From Castanea sativa (lineage: Eukaryota > Streptophyta > Magnoliopsida > Fagales > Fagaceae), in NCBI RefSeq assembly GCF_040712315.1, contig NC_134015.1, forward strand, positions 25,359,614 through 25,423,613: a DNA stretch of 64,000 nucleotides, written 5' to 3'. The position numbers and the translations under genes were made by a program. Positions 48,598-61,300 of this stretch are shown here, piece by piece (the first letter of the stretch is position 1; each line of letters opens with the position of its first letter). The notes under the pieces are model-generated. The model made no database searches. It saw only the letters and a program-made list of their open reading frames with translations, and was not told where the DNA came from.

Positions 48598-49243
48598 GCG
48601 CATCACCAACGGATTGGGCATATCCCAAATGTAGGCTTATTTTGCAATTGAGGCCCAAAATGTATACTCCATTAGATGTTGTAAACAAGCATTATTGCAA
48701 AAAAAAAAAAAAAAACAATTGTGCTACAATGCAATTCTAAACTTAGAATCGCACTGTAGCTCAATGGTAAAAAAATATTAATATATTATTTATTTTCTCT
48801 CTCCACAGTCTCTCATCTCTCTCTCTATCTCTCTCTTATTTTGACTCTCACTTCATCTCTCTCCATGTTCAAAGCTTGCACCGGTGCTAGGGCTTGAGGT
48901 AGAAGACCTTGGAGTTGCCGGTGGCGGCAGAGGGGATGAGTTTGGTGTCAAAGAGCTTGAGGATTTCGTCGCAGATGTTGGAAAGGTCTAGGTTGCGATC
49001 TGGTTTTTGGTATAGATTTTTTGTTGTGATTTGGTTTTGTCCCAGACTTTGGATTTGTTTTTTACGACGGTGGGTGGTGGGTTTTGATAACGGTGGAGAT
49101 TGGCGTGGGTTTTGATGAGATCAGCGTGGGTGTTGACAACGGTGGAGATCGGCGTGGTGGAGATTAGTGGGTGACAAGATTGGTGTGGCGGAGATCGGTG
49201 GAGCTATGGTGGATGTGGCGTTGTGATCGACGTGGGTGTAAAT

Positions 49244-49274
<31 letters not shown>

Positions 49275-49589
49275 CCAGTTTTGCCGATTTGGGTTGATAT
49301 GGATGATTGAGGAGTTGAGTTGATATAGATGATGGAGAAGGAGTCTAGAAGAAGGTGAAAACTAAAGTAATGAAGGATTCTGGAAGGTACACACGTGGAT
49401 GATAAAATTGGGAAAAAACAAAAAAGGAAAAAATATATTTTATTGTGAAGATATATTATTTTAATGAGTAGAATAGAAAAATAAAAGTTGGGATGTTGGG
49501 TGTATTGGAAAATGGTATTGCATAATTGATAAAGTGATTTTTTGGGATGGTAAAATATGATAGAATTGGAATAACCAATGCTGATGCTC
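48598..49589. mobile_element. TIR element copy 4 (hairpin family)
   Basis: TAA flanks both ends. The ends are GCGCATCACCAACGG and CCAATGCTGATGCTC. The hairpin near the left end (48,723-48,760) has arms GCTACAATGCAATTCTAA and TTAGAATCGCACTGTAGC, with two mismatches. The cargo at 48,880-49,340 is G-rich (GGTGGAGATCGGCGTGG words repeated), plus a T run of about 30. This orientation is opposite to copies 1, 3 and 5. Confidence 0.75.
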
Positions 49590-49851
49590 TAAGTCAAAGC
49601 CAAATATAATTGGATCATGAAATGAACCTACAAACTTTTGCAGAAATGGAACCCATATACATAATAATGTTAATTAAGAGGTTAAACATGATGCGTTGAT
49701 TTTTTTTAAAATTGGTTTAAAAATAGATGCTAACTAAATATATCCCATCCCAATCCCTCTTATGGCTCAAACTAAATTCCCCTACCCTCATGTTCCCATG
49801 CATTTTGTGCAAGGAGAGATATCATCTAGACTAATGTGTTTGGTGGTTTTA

Positions 49852-50974
49852 GAGTATCAACATTGGTGTAGGTACAATTTTTAGCTTTTAACACATTAAA
49901 AAGCTACTTTATCTATTTTACCACCTCATTTTACAATACTTCCAACATCAATGATTATATTTTTACATTCATCTCACTATAATAATATAAAAAATTCATT
50001 AAAATAATAATAAAAAACACCACAAAAAACTATAGCAACCAGCCATAGCCACCTCCCTCGCCGGCCACAACCACCAATGTGGCAACCATAACACAACGTA
50101 GAAAAAAAAACCACAACCCATCACCACTAGCCATGACAACTCACCGTCACAACTACAACCACAATCCATTGCCACTGCCACTGCCACTGTCACTGCCACA
50201 ACCACAACCAAAATCTACAAAACCCATTGTCACTACCAGACACAACAACCCACCATCACAACCACAACCACAACCACAAACCACGAATCCCATAGCCAAA
50301 ATCCACAAAACCCATTGCCAAAGCCAAAATCATCCATCACCACCACAACCAAAATCTAAGAAGCTTAATGCCAAAATCAACCACCACCTCCACCATAGCC
50401 ACCAAACCCATATGAACATGCACAAAAAAACCCAATCACAACCAACATGCCCAAATTTCGATCTCAATCCCAATCATCATAACAAAGAGAGAAGATAGAT
50501 GGACTCAAGGGAGGCAGCAAGGAGCAAAAGGTGTGATGGGTCGGCGAGGTTTGATGAGAACAGTGAGGGCGGTGGCTTGGGGCTTGGGTCGATAGTGGCT
50601 GGGCGACTGGGCATGGGGAGATGGGTTGATGAGGAGCTGAAGGAAGAGATAAAAAAAATAAAGGGAGAGAGAAGAGAAGAGCTGAAGAGGAAATAGAAAA
50701 AAGATAAAAGGAAAGAGAAAATATTATTTAATTAGAGGATGAAATAAAATATTGATATTTTAGTATAGTTTTGAGCTATAGCTCAAGTGGTAAAAATATT
50801 GATATTTTACTATAGCTCAAGTGGTAAAAATTTTAGCAATAGTGCACTGTCATAGATGGCAGTTTACTATAGCTCAAGTGGTAAAAATTTTAGCAATAGC
50901 ACCACTATTACAACCTTATTTTTGTTATATTGGTTGTCAAAAATAGCAATTTGGCACCACCAATGCTAATGCTC
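49852..50974. mobile_element. TIR element copy 5 (hairpin family) with CCA/CAA-rich cargo
   Basis: TTA flanks both ends. The ends are GAGTATCAACATTGGTG and CACCAATGCTAATGCTC. The left subterminal AAAAGCTACTTTATCTATTTTACC matches the family. The cargo at 50,020-50,480 is ACAACCAC-rich and open for 139 codons of Asn/Pro/His/Thr-rich protein with no known motif. The right side has three tandem copies of CTCAAGTGGTAAAAATTTTAG-like words (50,780-50,895) and a weak GTGCACTGTCATAG...TATAGCTC hairpin. Confidence 0.75.
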
Positions 50975-51149
50975 TTAAGATGTTGAAAAGATCAATTAGA
51001 AAAGGTAAAAATGGATCATTTCTTTGAGTATCATTTACACATATCATACTTAGACTTTGATGTTGAAAAGACTAGAAGTCTATGCATTGCACAATGTGTA
51101 AAATGGTAAAAGGGGCAATTTTTATATAGACCAAGTATATGAGTGAATT

Positions 51150-54100
51150 ACTTCTAGATCAATACCACCACAACAAGGATTTGGATCCCAACTGGTTTAA
51201 TCTTCAAAGAATGGAGAAGAAGGGTAGGGAGACTTTCAAGGAGTATGCTCAAAGGTAAAGGAAAAAAGTGGCCCAAGTCCAACCTCCAATGCTTGAATGA
51301 GAGATGATCAAGACTTTTGTAGACACACTCAATTTGCCATGCATTGAGAGGATGATTGGCACCCAAGCTCAACTTTTCACTGACTTTATATCAATTGGGG
51401 AATGCATAGAAGATGTTATCAAAAGTAAGAAACTTGTGGATACTGCCGCCCTTATGACACTATGAACAACAAACCAAGAAGGATGACGTGTAAATGATAT
51501 CTAAGGCTCTTGCCAAAGTGCAAGCTCCTATGCCATCTTTCATTGTTCAGCGAGTTCAACCAATACCCCAAAGTAACACCAATGTCAATTGTGGTACCAC
51601 CCAAGCAAATTTCCCAAGGAAGAAATTCCAAAAGTACACTATTTTTCTTAGTTGTATCCAACTATCCTAGAGAAGCACTTGGTATCTCCAATTGTGCCCA
51701 AGCCCATCCTTTACCCAATTATTGTGATCTCTCCAAGAAGTGTGACCATCATTTTGGGAGTCCTAGACATAACTTGGAAGATTGTTGGATGCTCAAGAAA
51801 AAGATCCATGACCAAGATATCTTGCAGTTCCTAAAGGAATTAACTCCCAACATTACAAAGAATCCTTTGTCACCACATAGTGAGAACAATGTGAACATGA
51901 TAGTGGAAGAACAACTTGAGATCGCAATGCTTTCTTGTTTTGTCTCTTAGAAAAAAATTGTATGAAGCCTTAGTTAAGTATAAGTATCTCTCAATGAGGT
52001 CTTTGGCATGCAAATGGATTTATTAGTACCATAGAGAGGATGTAGGACACGCTATGACTGAATATGAGGAGTTCAAGAAGCTAGTCCAAAGCCTTATAGG
52101 TTAAGTAATCATCCAGTATGAAAAAGGGTCCAATAAAGAGAGGCATTGTATGGAAATTGAGGATTGCTCTCTGCGCCCTTATTAGAGGAGAAATACTCAA
52201 ACCCTTATGGAAAAGCTCAAAGTCTATTTCAAAGAGTATTTAGAGAAGAAGTTGTGAAAGTTTGCCATGGAAGAAGAAGAGCTTGCAGATGAGGTCAACC
52301 TAAGTGCTGTAAATGAGATTGAGGTTGCTAAGCCTAAGAAGATAGAATAAATTATCCTCTAACCTACCTAAAAGGAAGTCCCAAACTTATCATATAATCC
52401 ACCCCAATCATAATGATAAATCCCTAATCTAAAATATCCATTCCAAAAGAAAACACTAGAGGTGTTCACCCCACTGGTGATATCCCATCCCACACAAAAT
52501 TCCTCAAAAAAGTCCAACTTTGTCCTAAGCATCAATATTCAACTTGAAATTATTCAAGCTCCACAACCCTTCCCATACACAAACAATTGTCGTGCCCCAT
52601 GGAGCTATGAAGTCAAGATGATCTTGAGCCGCAACTTTGAGGTGGAAAACACAATTTGTCAACCGATTTAAGGGATCTACCCAAAATGGACAATGTTTTG
52701 TATTCAAATAAGTGGAGAAGAAAAGAAAAAAGCTAAGAAGAGGATTGAAGAGTTCATAAGAAAAAAGGTGATAGAAAAAGAAGCAGAAGACCTTTTAAAG
52801 TGATTCGCTGAAATGACTTTGAAAAGGTTCATCAATGGAAGAAGCAACTAACCTAGATTTTGGTTTTGTCCTTGTTGTTTTCATCCGAAGCCCACCGCAA
52901 TACCCTCTTGAAGGTGCTTAAGGAAGCTTATGTACTGACCAACATCACTGATTCATCTTTTAAGAATCTTGTCACTACCTTGCTTGGCTCCAATCAAATT
53001 ACTTTTTCTAATGACAAGTTGCCACCCAAAGGTACTGATCACATCAACCAATTTTTGTGAAGAGCAAAGTCATGGTGGTTGTTAGGCTCTTAAATGACAA
53101 TGGGTTTGCGCTCAATGTTTGTCCTATGTCTTTGAAAAGGTTCATCAATGGAAGAAGCAACTAACCTAGATTTTGGTTTTGTCCTTGTTGCTTTCATCTG
53201 AAGCCCACCGTAATACCCTCTTGAAGGTGCTTAAGGAAGCTTATGTACCAACATCACTGATTCATCTTTTAAGAATCTTGTCACTACCTTGCTTGCCTCC
53301 AATCAAATTACTTTTTCTAATAACAAGTTGCCACCCAAAGGTACCGGTCACATCAACCCCTCCAAATTGTTGTGAAGAGCAAAGACATGGTGGTTGTTAG
53401 GGTCTTAAATGACAATGGGTTTGCGCTCAATGTTTGCCCTATGTCCATTGTGAGCCTTTTTGAGATATCGATCCATTATCCAACCAAGCAATGTGATTGT
53501 TCATGCTTTTAATGATACTAGAATAGGAGTCTTTAGCTAGATGGACCTCAAAGTTGAGATTATGCCTCAAGTATTCAACATCAGTTTTAAAGTCCTTGAT
53601 ATTGATTCATCCTACAATATGTTGCTAGGACGACCTTGGTTGCATATGGCCTGTGCCCTTTCATCCACCATTCACCAAAAATTGAAGTTTATAGGAAGGA
53701 ACCAAATGGAAATTGTTATGGTCAAGGAAGCAATGCTAACCTTTCAAGGAGTGTTTGTACCATATTTGGAAGACAATGCCACTCTTGATGCTTCTTTTCA
53801 TTGTTTGAAATTGTGTTAGGGATTCACCAAGTTGCAGTCGTGATCCTTAGCCTCCCCGAAGCAGTCATCATGGTAGCTAAACAAATGTTGAAATTCTTGT
53901 ATCAGCCAGGAGAAGGTCTTGGAGCCCTTGGTCAAGAAAGAAGCATTTTGATAAGCATGCCATAAAACAAAGATGGTTTTGGTTTAGGGTTCAAACCCTT
54001 GAGGCGTGACTGTGCCCAAACTAGAAAAGAGAAGAAGGAGAGGCGACTTGCTATGCTAGAGAGAAAAAAGCCCCAATGTAAGCAAGATAGTCATCCCTTA

Positions 54101-54234
54101 TATCCCAGTCACTTTCCTGCACCTATTAAGGTCATAATGCTTGAAGGATATAGAGATGAGCTAGAGTTGTCCTTTCTTTTCAGCTTATATCCTAAGGACT
54201 TAATGTGTGCACCCTTAGGATTTCCAAGGATGTT
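51150..54234 (+). pseudogene. Degraded Gypsy gag-protease region
   Basis: Plus-strand pieces in shifting frames. Gag: LQRMEKKGRETFKEYAQR, then EMIKTFVDTLNLPCIERM and GTQAQLFTDFISIGECIE (about 51,195-51,420). Gag C-terminus: HFGSPRHNLEDCWMLKKKI (about 51,755-51,805). Protease C-terminal part: FKVLDIDSSYNMLLGRPWLH (53,589-53,648), then SSTIHQKLKFIG. Many stops and shifts show long decay. The gene order matches Gypsy elements with an Ogre/Tat-like gag and differs from the complete element at 34,154, so it is a separate lineage. No RT or integrase was recognised downstream. Confidence 0.75.
52817..53445. repeat. Tandem duplication of about 313 bp in the degraded Gypsy copy
   Basis: CTTTGAAAAGGTTCATCAAT begins at 52,817 and again at 53,130. 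The two copies are near-identical apart from a 4-base deletion near 53,247, a small insertion near 53,358 and scattered substitutions. Confidence 0.9.
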
Positions 54235-54239
54235 CTAGC

Positions 54240-55593
54240 TGTTAGGATTAGTGCCCTTAAATCCTATTGTATGATGCTATGTATGACTTAAGGTGGTAAC
54301 ATGAATATTGGACATTATCATATAGTCTATAAGATGCATAGTATGTGATTTATGTGAAAAGTCACAGAATATATAAATCACAAGTTCTTTATAAACTCAG
54401 AATTGTAGTTCGTAGTCGGTGATGAAATTGAGCATTTCATCTGCAAAGACTATAACATATCAACTAAGATGATTTGTCTTAATCATGGAAATAGAGACTT
54501 CTAGTTGATATATTGATATGTTTTAAGAGTTAAGACATATTGAACTGGACCGCTGTGAGATTTATTATTATCTTAATGACTGTCAATTGAATAATAAATC
54601 TCATGATTTATATTTACATGAGCTTTTAATCCTGAAAAAATAATAGATCTGATCATGAAGTGTAGGTTACTTTGATATATTAGGAGTGAGATCTAAAATT
54701 ACCGTCAAAACCTCAGTATGTTGGGCAACCACATTTAGTATTGATGGAACATATATTCTCAAGATGGAATTCATAGTCTCTTAATGGAGATACAAAATAT
54801 TCCCTTGAGATAAGTTTAATGGGTTTGTTATTCAGAATGTTAAGCCTAACTACTTTAGTAAATAGTTACTAAAGTATATATTTATGAAATTCGATTTCAT
54901 AAATATATGATGAATAACTTAAAGGATTAATCCGGGTATTCAAGGATTAAGATGTAGTAATCTACAAAGTGACAGTTTACATTTATGACTTTGTATTACT
55001 ACGAATATTTTATGAAGGGGTTGCATGTACAATAAAGTCTTGGGATATAATTTATTAATAAGACCTAGAGTGCAACTATGTTTATATAGTGGTATTAAAT
55101 ATAGTTAATGGTAACTTTGGACTTGTCAAGAGTTGATAGATAAGCCCGATACCCATTAGACCTAGTGTCTTATTGGTCCCTTTTGGTCCCACTCCAAACC
55201 ACATATTAGAGCCCAATTGAAAATGCCCAAAAGGCTAGTCCAATTAGATATTTAGTTATAAGGAGAGAAACATACAGAATTTTGTAACAACACAATATAC
55301 ATGAAATGGTGTGTATGTGAGTGTTAGACACTCTCTCATTCTCCTTTGAACAAATTCATAGAAATTGATTGAGAGACCGCACTTCTTGGGCATTAGTGGA
55401 ATTTGAGTGAAGATTAAAAGTGTTCCCGAGTATTTCTAATCTTTGTTTTGAAATTCATCACACCAAGGTACACTTTCTTGTTCTTATATTCTGAAATTTA
55501 CATAGTACATGTTATCAATTGCGAATGAAGTAGATTCGTTAATTTTCCACTGTGTGTGTTTTGTATGCGATACAAACATGTAATTTTCCATCA
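54240..55593 (+). mobile_element. Solo LTR, about 1.35 kb
   Basis: It starts TGTTAGGATTAGTGCCC and ends TTTTCCATCA (TG...CA). The flanks are CTAGC (54,235-54,239) and CCAGC (55,594-55,598), a target duplication with one C/T difference. There is no internal coding region, so it is probably a product of LTR-LTR recombination. It is nested in the degraded Gypsy sequence. The superfamily (Copia-like?) is not certain. Confidence 0.65.
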
Positions 55594-55781
55594 CCAGCTC
55601 CTGCTACTATTCATACTATCCTTAAAAATTTGTTGGCCATTGGACCACCGAGCCAATGAGGATTAGTACCTAGGTTGAGTAAGAAGTGTTCAGAGGATTG
55701 CTGCACCCTTATCAAAAAATAAGACTAGAGCATTTCCTTAGGTGTTGTGAGGAAGGAAGACCTATTTTGTGTCATCATCCA

Positions 55782-56452
55782 TAGGGTGTCAATGGTTGAC
55801 ACGACACTAGATTTTGTAGGTTAGGATTGGGCCTTAGCGGGTTTCGGTCATAAATTGGTTGAACCGAAAGTGACACGATAAAAAAAAGTGTTATAAGTGG
55901 GTCAACTTGTGTAACTCGCAATAGACATTTTTGACACCCCAATTTAACTCATATAACAAATAAGTATTAATTTTATTTTAGATTTGTTAAATACCTTTTA
56001 TATCCAACCTATATTTTACACTTACAAAGAAAAAGTAATTACAAAAACTTATAAATGATATAATTGTAAATTGAAACATTACAAACTCTAGATCTCTAAA
56101 TCTTACAAATCCTAAATCTGTAAACCTTCTTATAATTTGCTGAATTATATAATTTTGAATGTAGGTTGAAAACTTAAAGTATATGCACTACTTTTAGGAT
56201 GTAAAAAAATCTATTTTTATATGGATGTTATATTTAATATTAAGTAGGTTGAAATGGGTTGTGTCATATTCATGTCAACCTAACACGACCTGTTTTTTAA
56301 GCATGTCAAGTGGGTTGGGTTGTGTTAACCCGTTTCATTAACATGTCGGGTTAAAGATCATGACACAATTATTAAATGAGTCAGATTCGGATTGAAGCAT
56401 TTAATTGAATACCCTATCTTGACACGACACGCTCACCGGAATTGACACCCTA
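55782..56452. mobile_element. hAT-type MITE, 671 bp
   Basis: The ends are TAGGGTGTCAATGGTTGACA and GAATTGACACCCTA. An 8-bp target duplication ATCATCCA lies at 55,774-55,781 and 56,453-56,460. An 8-bp duplication and a TAGGGTG-type end are the hAT signature. The interior holds no transposase. Confidence 0.9.
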
Positions 56453-56604
56453 ATCATCCACTCATCTCCTAATTGCCCCCTTGAGGAGCAACCGATCCAT
56501 TTTCCTGTCAAGATGAAAAGCTTCAACTTTCAAGAACAGAACCCACTTGATTTTTATGAATTTCAAAGGTAATTCATTTTCTTGTATTTTGATTGAGCTA
56601 CTAA

Positions 56605-56930
56605 GGCTGAGTTTGGATACGGATGAAAAAAGGGGCGTCTGCGTTCAGCGTTTTTTTTTTTTTTTTTTGGCCCTTCTGCTTCACGCGTTTCATAGGAGAA
56701 GCGGCTACTGTTCATGCTACTGTGCATGAACAGTAGCCGATTTTGTTGACTTTCAGCAAATTTGTGGGTCCCGTGTACTGTTCACGGGACCCACAAACTT
56801 CACTTTTCAGATTTTTTAAAATTAAAAATGGGACACACGGCACTATTCACACATTTAAAAATTATTTTGGTACAGTGTTTTCAGTTTTCAGTTTTCAGTT
56901 TTCAGCAATAAGCTGTATCCAAACGGACCC
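56605..56930. mobile_element. MITE with two strong hairpins
   Basis: The ends are GGCTGAGTTTGGATACGG and CTGTATCCAAACGGACCC, with TAA on both sides. Inside are CTACTGTTCATG/CATGAACAGTAG (56,705-56,738) and GTGGGTCCCGTG/CACGGGACCCAC (56,764-56,795). Non-coding. Confidence 0.8.
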
Positions 56931-56937
56931 TAAGTGT

Positions 56938-57143
56938 GTATTTGACTAGCTTATTTTTTGTCAACTTATTTTACTATTTAGTTTATTTTTGCTATTATTC
57001 AGCTTATTTTTGCTACTATTCATGGGCCCCACTGCACTTTTTGATACTATTTATGACTCCTATTGTACTATTTCAGTTAACTTTTACCTTTATCTACAGT
57101 ATTTTTAGCAAAATTTTTTTAGTTTTAGCAAAATAAACAGATC
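56938..57143. mobile_element. Probable second MITE adjoining the first
   Basis: TAAGTGT (56,931-56,937) recurs after the segment (57,144-57,150). The left end GTATTTGACTAGCTTATTTT and right end GCAAAATAAACAGATC are partly complementary, as in 'GTATTTGGCTAGCTTATTTT' MITEs. The interior repeats TTTTTGCTA(T/C)TATTCA. Confidence 0.45.
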
Positions 57144-58300
57144 TAAGTGTTGACAATGGGCTATGTGCTATTTGATTGGTGCAGAATTAGATTTTGAGCT
57201 TGATTCAACTGATAAAGTTGTTACGGATTTTTCTTTGGGGTTTAAAAAAAAAAGCTTAAATCTAGTTATATTCTAATATGTGCTTTAGAGAAAAATGGAT
57301 TTCTAAATTTTATTTTGAGAATTATGTGAAATTGTTAAAGTTCATTGTATATTGTTTGTGTGAATTTTGCCAAAAATGTCAAATAATTAATTATTTGCAG
57401 AATAATTGTAGTATTTAGTATATTTATATTATTATAAAATAAAATTAGCAATAATTTTGGAATGGTGCGCAAAAATACATCTATACTGAAATATTTAATT
57501 TGAATAGATAAAACAAAACAACAAACAGAATCGAAAATGTTTTGGAGCATTATTATCAGCCCCCCACCCAAAAGGCCAAACGGGAGATGGAGAAAAAAAT
57601 CTGGAATAATAAGTACATCCAATCCTTCTTTTCATGAAGATCACAAAATAGAAAACAAGTGTGCCTTGGTTTCTCAAGCTTTCCTAGGTCATGTCGCAGT
57701 ACAAGATGAGATTTTCCGAGAAATTGCGTGGGCCCACATAAGGTTACCTCAGACTCTTGGCCTTTTTTGTCCTATCCCTGCTGTTAGTGCCCGGTGACGA
57801 CATCAAGCATCGGTTGTACATGGCCAATAATAATATGCCTTCTCCAAAAAGATGAGGTCCCTTAATTAGAAAAAAAAAATATATATATATATCTAATTTT
57901 AAAAAAGAAATACAAAATTAAAAAGGGTAGTGTATGGCAAGACAATATTTTAGGGGAGTGCTTGGAAAAAATTGCAAATTCCAGTTCAATGTCATACTCG
58001 TAATGAGAAGTAATTGGAAAAAAATTTTAAAATTCCTATTCAATGTCATATATATATATATTCACAATGGAAAGTGCCTGGAAAAAATTCAAATTTTGAT
58101 TTAATATTTATTAACAGGACTGAAATAACAACTACGATTCGCTGGTTAATGATGTACACTTTGAAAAATAACTCTTAACAACTTTTTTTCTGCCCTTTTT
58201 TTTTTATTAAAAAAATCTACTCATTCAGACTTATTGTACATATTGTCAAATAGAATTATCATGAAACTTTGGTATATTTTATTGAATGTGCATTGCATGT
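57144..58300. other. Intergenic DNA, no gene recognised
   Basis: The plus ORF at 57,537-57,797 (86 codons) has no motif I know. The phrase TAATTGGAAAAAAATT...AATTCCTATTCAATGTCATA appears twice (57,968-58,045), a short tandem repeat. Confidence 0.4.
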
Positions 58301-61300
58301 AATTTGCACAGCACAAGGAGGAGATGGAGGTGTTATGGGAGTCCATCTGACAAAAGCAGTACTGGCCCTGAGTAAGTTATATAAAAATATTTGTAAAAGA
58401 ATCTGACCATTCTTTTTTCAAGTGGTGGAAAGCAAAGAAAAGAAGTTGAGCACTGAGATCAAACAACAAATAGACACTTCACACTACACCAGCTACTGTG
58501 ACTCTTTTTTTATGTGGGACTTAAGGTTAAAGTACTCTCGGCTTTCCCTGTCTCCTCTCTTTCTCTCTCATTGATTATTATTAGTACTAGTAGCTAGCTA
58601 GCTAGTACTCATGAAGACAAGGGTAGACCCAAAATTCAACAAGATAGAGGTTTAAACTGTGTTCTTTTTCTCTATCTAGCTAGTAGCTGTGTTCTACTGT
58701 TCTCTACCTTTCTTCTCTCTGACTTTACTGACTTCCTACCATCATCATTCATCTCTTTCTCTCTCTCTCTCCCTCTCCATATTTATTCTCTTATCTGTTC
58801 CTCTACCCACTCCTTAAGTAGTAAAAACTAGAAAACCCAGTAGCCTACACTAAAAGTTAAGCATATCACTGAAGCCCAGTCTGCAATTTTAAGGTACTGT
58901 GAGACTGAGAGTGAGCAACTCTTACCACCCCCCCCCCCCCCCCTCATCTAGATATTTTGGTCCTGATTGTAAATTTCTTTTGTTTCTTTGTTGCTGTATG
59001 TTTGTTGATGCTACTTTGTAATTTTTCTATTGTGGATTTGGGGTTTGTCTGAGCTGTTGTTACTTGTTAGTAGCTCCTCACTTATTTGTTCACCTTTAAT
59101 TCTTATGAGTTTCGTTTTTTAATTTTTGGTATGTACAGAATTTTAATATTTTGTGCTTCCATTATGGGTAGCAGGGATGATCATCCAGTTATTTTGATGT
59201 TGATTGTTGGTTTTCTGTTATAGTAATATACCTATATTTGATGCAGCATGTGATTTCTTACCTAAATTTTACTGTGATTGTGTGTTTGGTAGTGGTGGGT
59301 TGGGGTAATTTCACAGTATAGTTAAAATCATTTAAGGGAAGGTGCAACTTGTTAATCTCAAGTGGATCATCCGAAGTCAGAGACGATCATTTTCTGTTGT
59401 TAAGTAATATGTTAGTAATTTGCTTGCTTAAAGTAAATTATAAAAACAGTAGACTTATGCTGAGCATGAGGAGTGCTTTACTAAATTCCTAACCCAGTAC
59501 TGGGTCTCTCGTGTTAAGGAATCATCACTCGTTATAAAAGATGGCAAATACATTTATATGTAAACATTTTTAGAGATCTGCTACGGGCCTTTACCATCAC
59601 AAGTCAAGTTAATATAATGTGAGAATGTTTTAGGTTGCAAGGTATGATCTTTAACCTTGAATATAGGCTCCATACATGTAAAATTTATTGATACAACCTA
59701 AGTGCTGTACATTCTCTGCATAATAGGGGGTCTCTCCATCATTTTGGCTGTATTTGGTTCATGATAAATGCTTATCCAAGATATGGTTGTCAAACCTCCC
59801 ATGGGGTCATTTGTTTTGCAGTAGTTTGGTTAATTGCTGCTATTGCTTCCACACCCCCCCCCCCCCCCCTCCTTTTTTTTAAGGATAAAATATACTGTTG
59901 GTTCTTGAAATTTGGCATAAGTTTAATTTTGGTCCTTTAAAATGTTTGAATTTGGCTCCTTATATTTTGCTGAGGTTTGATTTTGGTCATTTAAATACGG
60001 AGTTGATTTGGTTTTGGTCCCATTAATATGGGCTGGTTCAATTAGTTCCTCAAAAATGGGGTGCCTCATCATTCTATTAATTACATTGACAAAAAGGAAA
60101 AAAAAAAGAGGGACCAAATTCTTCCCTTTTAAAAATTTTAGAGACCAAATCCAAACTTATTAAATTTAATGAACCAAATTCTTTCTTATACTAAATTTCA
60201 ACGACTAAAAGTTTAATTTACCCCAAGTGAGTTTTGGCCCTAGGGGAGGGGAAATGGGAGATCCGAACTAATGACCTCCACTTTTTTTTGAGTCGTGGTC
60301 CTCAGCTGATTGGGCTACCCTCAAGGGTTAATTGTTGCTATCTTACAATGAAATTCAGTAAAGTAGAGGTATTCTACTTGTTTTTAAACAATTAATCAGC
60401 ACTTATGGTGTTATAATATGGAATAATAAATCCTTGTTCTAGAAAATGTTGTATTGCATCTGTATAATTTTTTTTTAAAAATATTTCATCAAAAAAATGT
60501 CTCGAATCTGGAGACTTAATTTGATTTCCATTTTCACAATTGTAGCAATCCTATAAAAAGTGCTAGCCACATCTTTGCATATAGCCCAAAAGAACTAGCT
60601 AGTCACAATTACTAGGTTGCCCATTGGATATTGATTAAGTGTGTGTTGTGTGGGTGTGTGTGTGTTGAGTCCCACATCTGGCATATTTTGGGTTAATTTG
60701 GGCTTTATTAAGAACTACAAGGAGCCTTAATTGTGACTAGACTAGTCATTTTGGATATAGCACAAATGTGGCTAATGCTTTTTCTAGATTTGATTGGATA
60801 TTGCTTGGGTGTGTATTGTGTGGGTTTGTGTTGAGTTCCACATTGGGCATATATTGAGTTGATTTGAGCTTTCCATGAAATAAGTTCAAACTCTCGTGTC
60901 TTTTCATGTCAAATTGAGCAATCTTCAATGATCAAGCAGTTCATCTACACTCAATCAAATTCTAAGTTTCTTTTTTCCTATCAACAATGAAGTGGACTAT
61001 TAGCTGAGCACATATTGCAGGAATTTTGAATCTTGGATTATTGATTTTGAATATGCTTTTCCCTGCTAATGTTATTTGGGAATTTTGATATTCTTGATAT
61101 TACGCATTGAACAAAAATATTTTAATATTTAGCCTTTAAAATTCTGAATTCCAACATTTTCGGAGGTGCTCATTGTAATTAGTAGCAGTTGTTATTGAGG
61201 TAGTAGTTGTTTTAATATATTAACAACTGCGGCAAACATCAAAACATCAGCAATTATAAAAAGAACTTCAACAGTACAGAGTGATATCAGATCATCTAGA

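Noticed and set aside
50079..50498. 139-codon Asn/Pro/His-rich ORF as a gene
   Set aside because: It is a translation of ACAACCAC repeats within TIR element copy 5, with no motif or plausible gene context.
57537..57797. 86-codon ORF as a small gene
   Set aside because: No motif, no leader or splice signals and no support beyond being open.
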